Source: Nematopogon swammerdamellus (Eukaryota; Arthropoda; Insecta; Lepidoptera; Adelidae). Taken from it: 64,000 nt of DNA. The position numbers were made by a program, and so were the translations under genes. Of the stretch, positions 11,701-23,700 are shown one piece after another. Each line of letters starts with the position of its first letter. Position 1 is the stretch's first letter. The DNA lies in assembly GCA_946902875.1 (NCBI GenBank), contig OX336340.1, forward strand, positions 22,831,566 through 22,895,565, written 5' to 3'. The notes under the pieces were generated by a model, which did no database searches, was not told the DNA's origin, and saw only the letters and a program-made list of their open reading frames with translations.

Positions 11701-14700
11701 ACGCGATGAACTTCTCGTATCAGTGAAATACGAAAGGATTTTTTTTGGAAAAAAAGGAAAAAATTTGAATTGACAAAGTACTTCTTTTTGGGTTCCGTAT
11801 CCATTATGTAATAAAAAAAACGGTCTGTCTGTCTGTCCGAGTGCTGTATCTTTTGAATCATAATAGGTGGTCGGTTGAAAATTATACAAAGTGTGTGTTT
11901 TTATGGTGGATATGCCATCAAATAACAAAAAAAAGTAAAACATTAAGGAGGATGCGCATACAAATATAAATGAAAATTAATATTATTCATTCACGCTACT
12001 AAATAATAGATGGCGCCACAGGTACTTTCCATTTCAGAGAGACGAAAGGTAGACGGATATGGTTTTTAGGGTTCCGTATCCGGTACGGGACCCTATTACT
12101 AAGCCTACGCCGTCTGTCTGTCTGTCTGTGTGTCTGTCTGTCTGTCTGTCTGTCCTTCCGTCCGTCCGTCTCTTGAACCGTAATAGGTAGCCCGTTGAAA
12201 TTTTCACAGAATATGTGTTATTATGGCAGATATAACAAAGATATAAAAATAAGTAAAGTAACAAAATCACGGGGGTTCCCATAGAAGAAACAAAAAAAAG
12301 TGTATGCGCGCGCGCCATCTACCGAATAGAGCGTGAAGCATTTTAACTAATCATGACATTTAACTAATATGAAGCATTTCATAACATGACATGTAGATGG
12401 CGTGAGTGGCGCTGGCCATGACATGGCGATACGGAACCCTCGGTGCGCGAGTTCGACTCGCACTTGGCCGGTTTTTTAACAGGTATGGTAAGGCGGATCT
12501 ACGGAACCTACGGGACCTACGTGAGTAAAACTCGCACTTGATCGATTTTTTTTTGGGTTCCAAACATAACCGACCCCGGTCCGTTAAATTTTTATTGGCC
12601 AATAACATGAAATTATTACGTTACCATGAAAATAACCATTGTGTGAATCTGATTACATGCATCATGTAAATGAAGTTGAAAAAGCCAGTTTAAGAAACAA
12701 TCTTGGCAAATAACAGTTATAATGAGAAAAAAAAGGAGGTCTATATGAAATGTCGTGACCTTGTCTTACTTGGTCAATAGGGTTCATAGAGTCCAAGGCG
12801 AAACTAGCGTCTCGAAAATTAGGGATCCTTTACCGATGTCGGCGATTTTTCACGCCGGTCCAACTGCTTACACTCTATAAACCACAAGTAAGACCGGTGA
12901 TGGAATATTGCAGTCATCTTTGGGAGGGTTCCCCTGAGTACCTTCTTTCAGCCTTGGATTCTATTTAGCGACGAGTCATTCGCCTCATTGGTGACTCTGC
13001 CTGTACTACTATGGCCGCTGCGCTGACGAACTTGCTTCCATTATCCCTCCTCCTCCTGTTCGCCTTCGCCAAACCCGCCATACTCTCGCGGAACACCCCT
13101 TTGTAGTCGACAGAAGAGTTCTTCGAACTGCACGATTCTCTAAATCGTTCTTGTACCGCACTGCAAAGGTGTGAAACGGGCTCCCAGGGAATATCTTTCC
13201 CCACTCCTACAATCCACGGATCTTTAAATCGCGGGTTTATAGCCTTTCCCCAGCGACATTAGTCCACCTCCAAGCCGGAATGGCACCTCCACGGTGGTGA
13301 AATTGGCTGCGCCACTTGGCTGCGCATTCGACCTCGGGCAGAGCCACCCAATTCGGAAGCAATAAAAAAATTATAGTAAATTTAAAAAACGTTAGCTAAC
13401 TCGGTGCAGTCTTATCACTTACCATAGTTTTGGTCTGCTTCAGGTTTATTAAACTCCTCTTTTTGGAGTTCTTCCTTCTTGCATTTGATTACCTGTAATT
13501 TTTTTATTCTTCATGATTTATTGCACTCAATACACAATTTGCAATTGCGTGTTTTACTTATCTTACTCAATACTGAATGGAGAAGATTGTTTAATTAGGT
13601 AGGTAAGTACTAACTTCTTTTTCAATTATCTAAAAGTTTATATTTACAACAATCGCTCGATTATCTATCACAAAGTCATAGTACATAATATGTTGCAGAA
13701 GATGTTAAACTAATATGTATAAGGTGGTTGATTAAAATACTCACATCATCAGTAAATGAGTGCAGCACGTCCAAGCACTCCTCGTGTTTCTTGAACTGCG
13801 GGAACAGACTGTAGAGCCAATCGGGTTGCAGCCACAGGTGGAATATCCTCTCACACGCCAGGTTCAGTACGTTCACCATGGCTGTGAGGAAGGGTCCGTT
13901 GTTGTTGTGCTGAGCATTAATTTTCACTCCCATTACCGTTTCTGTGGACAAAACTGTCAGTCAGTAGGAATCCGAAAAGAGTTAGAGCACGTTGTGATCA
14001 ATTGAGAAGCTTATTGTTGTTGCTAAGGTAAGAAGTTCGAATAATAAAAGTGAAAATCTGATCGACAACTACATAGGTATACCCATAAAAAATATATACA
14101 TTTGACAAACCTGTGATAAAAACCACAGAAATCAAAAATATAAAAACCCAAGGAAAAGACTTGAAACATACGTCTTCTGTATTGTGAGTTTGATCAGTGT
14201 ATGTCCGTCATGAATTTATGATACGAGTTCAATGGTACGGATTCCATGTAGCTATTCCTGTAGATTTCTTCCTTTGTCTTCTAAAGTTAAAGTCTTCTAA
14301 TGTAGGTCCTCTAAAATTATTACGTTAAATTGTGTGCAGAGATTGGAACATAGAAGAAGTGCGTGGCACTAGAGTTTACAAAAGAAACATGTTAGTAAAG
14401 TGTTGAAGTTATTCTTCTTTATGGACGAAAAATTGAAATGAATTGAACTACTGAAAATAGGGAGAACTGAGGCATCCCACGGAACGAAATTAATTAAGGC
14501 CGAGGGGCCCGAAAAAAATCTCCAAAAAACTTCCGAGGATCAAGAAAACCCAAAAAAAGTCAAAAAAATCAAAAACCTTCCAAACACTCAAAAACTCAAG
14601 AAACTTGAAATACTTGAAGAGAGACGTATAACTTCTAACGCGCGTACGTAGACGCAGCGTTTTTTGTTTTTCGTATTCCTGCATGGCACCTAGTAACACC

Positions 14701-17700
14701 AGTAGGGCGATGTAATGGACCGACATAATTAATTTAGGGGATGATGTACTCATATACGAGTACATCCAATCATTTAAAGTTACAACCGAAACTGTTATGG
14801 AATAAAATATGATGATACCTGAAACGGAATCGAGGGTATATGAGCTGAAGAAAGGCCAGGCATCGAATACACCTTTTCCGACTCTAGTCTGTATCTGTCG
14901 GGCCAACACCTCGCTCTGCTCGGCGAACACATCCACGAAGGACTCCACCACCTTCGGACTGAACGTCGGCACCATCACCTTCCGCCGACGTCTCCAGATA
15001 GGCACTGCAAGTTCATTCATTATCGCTGATTTAGCATGCAGCAAAGAGGGAAAATTTTCCAGTACGTATGACCGCGACTTGAGCGTTTCCATTTGCAACT
15101 CCAAGAAATACCCAATGAACGGAACGGAACCGGTCCGGGTTGACTGGAGGCGGCGCCACATTACTATAAAAAAAGCGGACAAGTGCGAGTCGAACTCGCG
15201 TGGAGAGGGTTCCGTGCCATTCCGTTTTCCGTAAGAACTGACTTAGGATTTTCGTTTAGTTTTCCTATGAAAAAATTTTTAAAACTTAATTTTCTAATTT
15301 GTCCCCCAAAATTGACTCCCAAAATCTAAATTCGCTTATTTACGCTATACATCCGTGATTGGGTCATCGAATTCTATATGTACCAAATTTGAACTTTTTT
15401 CGTCCAGTCGATTCGGAGAAAATAAGCCGTGAGAGACGATCAGACAGACAGCCACAAGAGTGACCATTTAATGCTTCCGTTTTTCATCTTTTGAGGTACG
15501 GACCCTAGAAAAGGTTAATACGAAATACATTACCCAAATGTTCTCCCGTTTACTGGTCGATGTATATGTTTAACGTTTATATAGGTACATATATATCTCC
15601 ACCCTGGTACAACCACGGTGTACACCTAGTTGTACCATGGGTATTTTTTCTCCCGTTTATACAACCATTCCGTGGTACTTACAACCAAAAACATTCCCAA
15701 TTGTTCAACTCGCCGTCAAAGAAAAAATTAAGCTTTTATACACTTGATTTTTTCAATATAAAAGTATGTTTCTTTCACTTCCTGGTTGGCGTTTCTAGTT
15801 TCGAAAAAAAGTACTGTTGACAGGAAAATGTATAAGTTTTTACATTACATGGAACGTACTTGGATAAATAATAAAAATATAAGCCGGTTCGTTAGTGTGT
15901 TGGCTGAGAGACACCGCACTAATAATAGGCCAGGAAACGAATTATTGTAGCCGGAAAGCTCGAAAGCAGAAAGTTTGACTTTGGAACCTTGTTCTGACTA
16001 GTTAGGAGGTAAACATACTAAACGTCCCCACCACTGGGGGGTGCGCCCTAGATGGGGAGCACAAAGAAGGTCCCATTTTTCGGGTTTTCGCTTATATTTC
16101 GAAAACGGTTCATCATAGGAAAAAATAGGTAAAAAAACTTTTAAGTTAAACGGTTTTATTAAAAATAAAAAATTAGAAAAAAAACAGCTGTACAAAAAAC
16201 TAGAAAATAATAAGGACACAAGCCTGGGCCTTCTTAAGATTTTACGTCTGGGTAAGAAATCGTGCAATACTAGCGTGCTGTCTTCTCATGTCGGATGCCA
16301 AAGGGCACATTGTGTCGCTGCGTCAGCGGAATAAGTAATAAATTGAGACTTTTAACAAACTAATATAAAAACGTGGGGCGCATGTTATTTATTACGCATA
16401 TTATACGCCCCACGTTTTTATATTAGTCTGTTAAAAGTCTCAATTTATTACTTATTCCGCTGACGCAGCGACACAATGTGCCCTTTGGCATCCGACATGA
16501 GAAGACAGCACGCTAGTATTGCACGATTTCTTACCCAGACGTAAAATCTTAAGAAGGCCCAGGCTTGTGTCCTTATTATTTTCTAGTTTTTTGTACAGCT
16601 GTTTTTTTTCTAATTTTTTATTTTTAATAAAACCGTTTAACTTAAAAGTTTTTTTACCTATTTTTTTATTTACTCGTTTTTAGTTTGATTTTTGGCTCGT
16701 ATCATTCATTACGTAAACTCGTCATCCTTTCCAACTCTCTCATTGTTACTCTTTTTCTTTGTTACTCGGTTTCTTACCTATCAATTACTCACAATCAAGC
16801 TCCTCAATACATAACCCTTCTAAAGACTTTACGCGACTCAATGCAACATACGCTTGACCCTCCTCAAATAGTCTGGAGCCCAAATACACGACAGCACGGT
16901 CAACAGTACTGCCCTGCATTTTATGGACAGTGGAGGCCCATGACAAAATTATCGGTAACATCCGTCTCTCAGCTGTTCAATAATTAAACTATGCTGGAAA
17001 CTGTATGGCTTTAGGATGGATAAGGTGTCCGCCGTCTCTTTCGAAATCAATTTGAACAGATGGTATGTCTGTTTCATGCTTTTGCGTTCGGCAAGTATGG
17101 GACATTCGTCCAAACAAACCAAATGAGCCCAAACTCGAGGGGGTTACTAGTAACGGTTGAAGAGTTCTACTGTACACCTCCTGACTCCATCATCAGACCC
17201 TCGTCACCAAGTGTATTGGTAGAAGTATGGGACACTCGTCCAAACCAACCATATGAGCCCCTAACTCGAGGGGGTTACTAGTAACGGTTGAAGAGTTCCA
17301 CTGTACACCTCCTGACTCCATCATCAGACCCTCGTCACCAAGTGTATTGGAAGAAGTAAGGGACACTCGTCCAAACCAACCATATGAGCCCAAACTCGAG
17401 GGGGTTACTAGTAACCGTTGAAGAGTTCCACTGTACACCTTCTGACTCCATCATCAGACCCTCGTCAGCAAGTGTATTGGTAGAAGTATGGGACACTCGT
17501 CCAAACCAACCAAATGAGCCCAAACTCGAGGGGGTTACTAGTAACCGTTGAAGAGTTCCACTGTACACCTTCTGACTCCATCATCAGACCCTCGTCACCA
17601 AGTGTATTGGTAGAAGTATGGGACACTCGTCCAAACCAACCAAATGAGCCCAAACTCGAGGGGGTTACTAGTAACGGTTGAAGAGTTCCACTGTACACCT

Positions 17701-20700
17701 CCTGACTCTATCATCAGACCCTCGTCATCAAGTGTATTGGTAGAAGTATGGGACACTCGTCCAAACCAACCATATGAGCCCAAACTCGAGGGGGTTAATA
17801 GTAACAGTTGAAGAATTCCACTGTACACCTCCTGCCTCCATCATCAGACCCTCGTCACCAAGTGTATTGGTTAGAAGTATGGAACACTCGTCCAAACCAA
17901 CCAAATGAGCCCAAACTCGAGGGGGTTACTAGTAACGGTTGAAGAGTTCCACTGTACACCTCCTGACTCCATCATCAGACCCTCGTCACCAAGTATATTG
18001 GTAGAACTATGGGACACTCGTCCAAACCAATAAAATGTGCCCAAACTCGAGGGGGTTACTAGTAACGGTTGAAGAGTTCCACTGTACACCTCCTGACTCC
18101 ATCATCAGACTTTCGTCGCCAAGTGTATTGGTAGAAGTATGGGACACTCGTCCAAACCAACCATATGAGCCCAAACTCGAGGGAGTTGCTAGTAACGTTT
18201 GAAGAGTTCCACTGTCCACCTCCTGACTCCATCATCAGACCCTCGCCAAGTGTATTGGTAGAAGTATGGGACACTCGTCCAAACCAACCAAATGAGCCCA
18301 AACTCGAGGGGGTTACTAGTAACGGTTGAAGAGTTCCACTGTACACCTCCTGACTCCATCATCAGACCCTCGTCACCATGTGTATTGGTAGAAGTATGGA
18401 ACACTTGTCCAAACTAACCAAATGAGCCCAAACTCAAGGGGGTTACTAGTAACGGTTGAAGAGTTCCACTGTCCACCTCCTGACTCCAACATCAGACCCT
18501 CGTCACCAAGTGTATTGGTAGAAGTATAGGACACTCGTTCAAACAAACCAAATGAGCCCATACTCGAGGGGGTTACTAGTAACGGTTGTACAGTTCCACT
18601 GTACACATCCTGATTCCATCATCAGACCCTCGTCGTCACCAAGTGTATTGGTAGAAGTATGGGACACTCGTCCAAACCAACCAAATGAGCCCAAACTCGA
18701 GGGGGTTACTAGTAACGGTTGAAGAGTTCCACTGTACACCTTCTGACTCCATCATCAGACCCTCGTCACCAAGTGTATTGGTAGAAGTATGGGACACTCG
18801 TCCAAACCAACCAAATGAGCCCAAACTCGAGGGGGTTACTAGTAACGGTTGAAGAGTTCCACTGTACACCTCCTGACTCTATCATCAGACCCTCGTCATC
18901 AAGTGTATTGGTAGAAGTATGGGACACTCGTCCAAACCAACCATATGAGCCCAAACTCGAGGGGGTTAATAGTAACAGTTGAAGAGTTCCACTGTCCACC
19001 TCCTGACTTCATCATCAGACCCTCGTCACCAAGTGTATTGGTAGAAGTATGGAACACTCGTCCAAACCAACCATATGAGCCCAAACTCGAGAGGGTTACT
19101 AGTAACGGTTGAAGAGTTCCACTGTCCTCCTCCTGACTTCATCATCAGACCCTCGTCACCAAGTATATTGGTAGAACTATGGGACACTCGTCCAAACCAA
19201 CCAAATGAGCCCAAACTCGAGGGGGTTACTAGTAACGGTTGAAGAGTTCCACTGTACACCTCCTGACTCCATCATCAGACTCTCGTCACCAAGTGTATTG
19301 GTAGAAGTATGGGACACTCTTCCAAACCAACCATATGAGCCCAAACTCGAGGGGGTTACTAGTAACGGTTGAAGAGTTCCACTGTCCACCTCCTGACTCC
19401 ATCATCAGACCCTCGTCACCAAGTGTATTGGTAGAAGTATGGAACACTCGTCCAAACCAACCATATGAGCCCAAACTCGAGGGGGTTACTAGTAACGGTT
19501 GAAGAGTTCCACTGTCCTCCTCCTGACTCCATCATCAGACCCTCGTTACCAAGTTGAAATTATCATAATATTGTATTGTCACGAGAACTCAATGTGTGTG
19601 CAAAGTTTCATAAAAATCGGTTCAGTAGAAGTAGTTGAAAAAGTTGTCGCAAGATTTGAAACAAAGATAGTAACAAACAAACAAACAAATATACGGAGTC
19701 AAGCTAAATAAAACCGTTTAAAAACTGTTCAATTACGGAATAAGAGGTGATAAAATTCTCTACAACTTTGATATTACACACTTTTTACCAATTCTCAATC
19801 GTTTTCGAGATATAAGGTTCGAAAAAAGGCCGATTTTATTTGCAAATAAATGCAATGTATGACAAAAAACGTGAGGTAAAAAACTCATTTTTGAAAATCG
19901 GCCTTTTTTCGGACCTTATATCTCGACAACGATTGAGAATTTGGTAAAAAGTCTATAACATTAAAGTTGTGGAGAATTTTATCACCTCTTATTCCGTAAT
20001 TGAACAGTTTTTCTCCTATGATGCACCGTTTTCGAGATATAAGCGAAAAACCGAAAAATGGGGCCCTCTTTATGACCCCATAGTTATGGCCCCTAGGGCG
20101 CCCCCCCCCCCCCTAGGGCGCCCCCCCCCCCCCCCCCCCTGTGCTGGGGATTTTTAGTATAATTACCTCTTAACTAGTCAGAACAAAGTTCCGAAGTCAA
20201 ACTTTCTGCTTTCGAGCTTTCCGGCTACACCCCTTATTTGAGCACACATTTACTACGCTATAATGTGGCTGAATCTTATCATTCTGACATTGTGAAAAGT
20301 ATTAATAAGAATATTGTGCTCTAGTGGTATGAAATAGCGAATGTTATATTATAATGGTATATGTATAGATTATCTTTATATAGATTACAGTACCGATATT
20401 TTCATTTATTATGCCGGAACTCACCCGGTGCGAAAACGATTCCGTTGCCGATGACTTTTCTGACGAAGCGATGAAGATCGTCCTTCTCCAAGCAAGTCTT
20501 CAGGACGTATTCTATGTCCACGGGTTCCACTAAGACTGTGAACAATATTGAAATTTGATATAAAATTTTCGTCCCTTCGCTTATCTTACTAAGTGGATTT
20601 GTATCACTGCGCTGACTTTTATGGTCAGTGAAACGGCTATGAATTTTTTTTTTTCGTTTACCTCAGTCTGGCCGATACGACCAAAGGGAAGCACTGACAC

Positions 20701-23700
20701 GCAAGTGATTTATAAAATAACGTTTATAATAATATTATTAATACTAGATTTTGCCCGCGGCTCCGTTCACGTGAAATTCGTATTTAAAAAGAAGGAAGTT
20801 TAGCGTAACCGGAACTGAATTTTACTTCTCTTACGCCTATCCTGTGTCTCGTATAGGTAAATGTGCTTGTACTAAATTTAATCAAATTTGGATGATCGGT
20901 TTAAGAGTTATGGAGGAACATACATACATACATACAGAAAATATTTCTAAAAATCATCCATTTAGTTTTAGTATCATACCTACATAGGGTCTACAAACGC
21001 AGTATCTCATAAAACAAAGTAAGTAGTGTATAATTGGGCTGTTTGATTCACCTCGTCAGAAACATCGAGCTGCTCAATCATAATCGCATTCGCTTCGCTC
21101 ATACTCATGATTCAAACAGCTCGATCTGTCTGTCGAGGTGAAATCAAACAGCCCAATTATAAACTACGTCTGCGATGCAGGTGCAGATCGTTTGCATTGC
21201 AGAGCTCTTTGAGCGTTAAAATCGCTTTTTGATCGGTAAACTGAATGCCGGTTAAAATCGCTTTTTGATCGGTAAACTGAATGCCGATGGCAGAATGGTA
21301 ATGTTTAGGTGCTAAATAGATAACAGTTTTCACAGCAATCAATATGAAGATACGATGCGATGGTTTCCCGTTTATAAATCGCTTTTTGATCGGTAAACTG
21401 AATGCCGGTTAAAATCGCTTTTTGATCGGTAAACTGAATGCCGATGGCAGAATGGTAATGTTTAGGTGCTAAATAGATTACAGTTTTCACAGCAATCGAT
21501 ATGAAGATACGATGCGATGGTTTCCCGTTTATAAATCGCTTTTTGATCGGTAAACTGAATGCCGGTTAAAATCGCTTTTTGATCGGTAAACTGAATGCCG
21601 ATGGCAGAATGGTAATGTTTAGGTGCTAAATAGATTACAGTTTTCACAGCAATCAATATGAAGATACGATGCGATGGTTTCCCGTTTATAAATCGCTTTT
21701 TGATCGGTAAACTGAATGCCGGTTAAAATCGCTTTTTGATCGGTAAACTGAATGCCGATGGCAGAATGGTAATGTTTAGGTGCTAAATAGATTACAGTTT
21801 TCACAGCAACCGATATGAAGATACGATGCGATGGTTTCCCGTTTATAAATCGCTTTTTGATCGGTAAACTGAATGCCGGTTAAAATCGCTTTTTGATCGG
21901 TAAACTGAATGCCGATGGCAGAATGGTAATGTTTAGGTGCTAAATAGATTACAGTTTTCACAGCAATCAATATGAAGATACGATGCGATGGTTTCCCGTT
22001 TATAAATCGCTTTTTGATCGGTAAACTGAATGCCGGTTAAAATCGCTTTTTGATCGGTAAACTGAATGCCGATGGCAGAATGGTAATGTTTAGGTGCTAA
22101 ATAGATTACAGTTTTCACAGCAATCGATATGAAGATACGATGCGATGGTTTCCCGTTTATAAAAGAGCCATTCACAATATCGCATTTGATTCTTATGACT
22201 GCTGTAGGTAGAATGGCGATCGTTTGAGTCCAGCCCCATTTTTATAATGTTTGAGATATAAACCATGTCCTATAGCGATGGATTCCATGGCGCTATTATG
22301 ACGATGTGCTTCTTTCAAATCTTCTCTAGCTATTTTGTAATCATTCACGGCTTTAGCGATTCCAGCAGCCCCTCCAGCCAAGCTGCCTAAAGCAGATAGA
22401 CCTGCAAAAATTGGTATAAGCGGTAATATACCACCTGTTTTTGGAATTGGTATTACTCTAGGCAATGGAATGCATGCATTCCTCGGAATAATCTTTTTTG
22501 CAAAAGCAAGCGCCCGACGAATAACAGTTTTATTGCTTTTGGATTTAATTTTTCCTAATTTAGTATTAATTTTTTTTATCGCTGTCTTAAACGTTTTTAT
22601 TTTTTTCTTTACACCGGCCCCCGCTTTCACTTTCGCCTTCATAATATTTTTCACCAGCCATGAAGCGATTTTTCCTCCTCTCCCTGCATCAGCACACTTT
22701 GAACGTTTCCCCGCTCTATCCATCAATTTTAAATCAGCTATACGTCTAACGCCCAAATTTTTTGATTTCATATATTCTATATCGTGTTCTCGACAGTAAT
22801 CGTCCAATTGATTAACCCCCGTATCACCTCGCTGCAGTCTTTTATTTAAACGTGTCCCCGGGCCGCAATAATTATAGCCAGGCAGATGAATTTCAAAAGG
22901 TAAATTATTTATCAATGTATCGACTATTCCCTCCCCTTTCATCACTTAACATCAAATGAAGGTTTTAGCAAGCGTTTCAAGTTTTTTATAACTAATTATA
23001 CCTTGTTATCAGCATCTATCCAGCTATTTTCAGACGCGGGAAGACCCAGCCATTTTACAAACACTTTTCCCCCATTTCTTTTTAAAACTTTTTCAACCAG
23101 GTAAATATCTGGATATCTTGTTTTCATCAGTTCTTGCTCATAAAAACATCCTGATATAATTTGGCCGTGCATATCGCTTAATATATACGAGGCAGGCCTC
23201 ATTGTTTTTATTTTAGCTATTTTAAACAGTTCAGTTGACCAATTCGGATTATATCCCTTGGCAAAAGCTCCTTTGTATTTGCTTATACGGACATGATCAC
23301 CTATTTTAAATTTCGGGGGTAGCAGCGCGTTTGCATATTTTTTTCTACTTTTTTCAATATTTGCATGAACAGCAGCCGCGTTATAATTGCTCACATTTGC
23401 AGGTTTAAAACGCGTGGTGCTGTGCACTGTATTATTGTAATTATTCATTATATTTGCAAGTGGTTTTCCAACCCATTTATAGTTACCATGATTTTATAAT
23501 TTCCTCTTTGATGGATTTATTTTTATTAATATTTATCATGATAATTGTTATAAAAATTAAAAGACAACCTATTACCATTAAAATTTAAGTATTAATGAGC
23601 TTTGACTCTTCCCTCGAGACATTTTAAAGATTTTATTCGCTGTAAAGATATTCATCAAAATTTTTTCTATACCGCCCATTACTCTTTTCACAATCCTTAT

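Larger units (their letters stand above)
15948..20232. mobile_element. Foldback compound structure enclosing a satellite array
   Basis: The outer segments 15948-16119 and 20012-20232 are inverted copies (GTAGCCGGAAAGCTCGAAAG and its complement, plus the CTAGTTAGGAGGTA and GTTTTCGCTTATAT blocks). Just inside each lies its own large palindrome. Between them are a unique ~400-bp stretch and the 130-bp satellite. No transposase is visible. Poly-C tracts occur at 20100-20140. Lies wholly inside P450 intron 3. Confidence 0.6.

Noticed and set aside
14490..15182. 230-codon minus ORF
   Set aside because: Only 14819-15004 is a P450 exon; both flanks are intron read-through into repeats.
15998..16987. 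Paired ORFs on both strands around the palindrome
   Set aside because: Mirror-image sequence produces mirrored frames; no protein family signal.
16989..19474. Many ~60-95-codon minus-strand ORFs with near-identical sequence
   Set aside because: They are shifted-frame readings of the 130-bp satellite, whose length is not divisible by three.
21157..22175. Array resembling CRISPR spacing
   Set aside because: The whole 157-bp unit repeats with no unique spacers, and the genome is eukaryotic.
22470..22799. 109-codon plus-strand hydrophobic ORF
   Set aside because: Antisense shadow of the Lys-rich part of the PLA2 protein.
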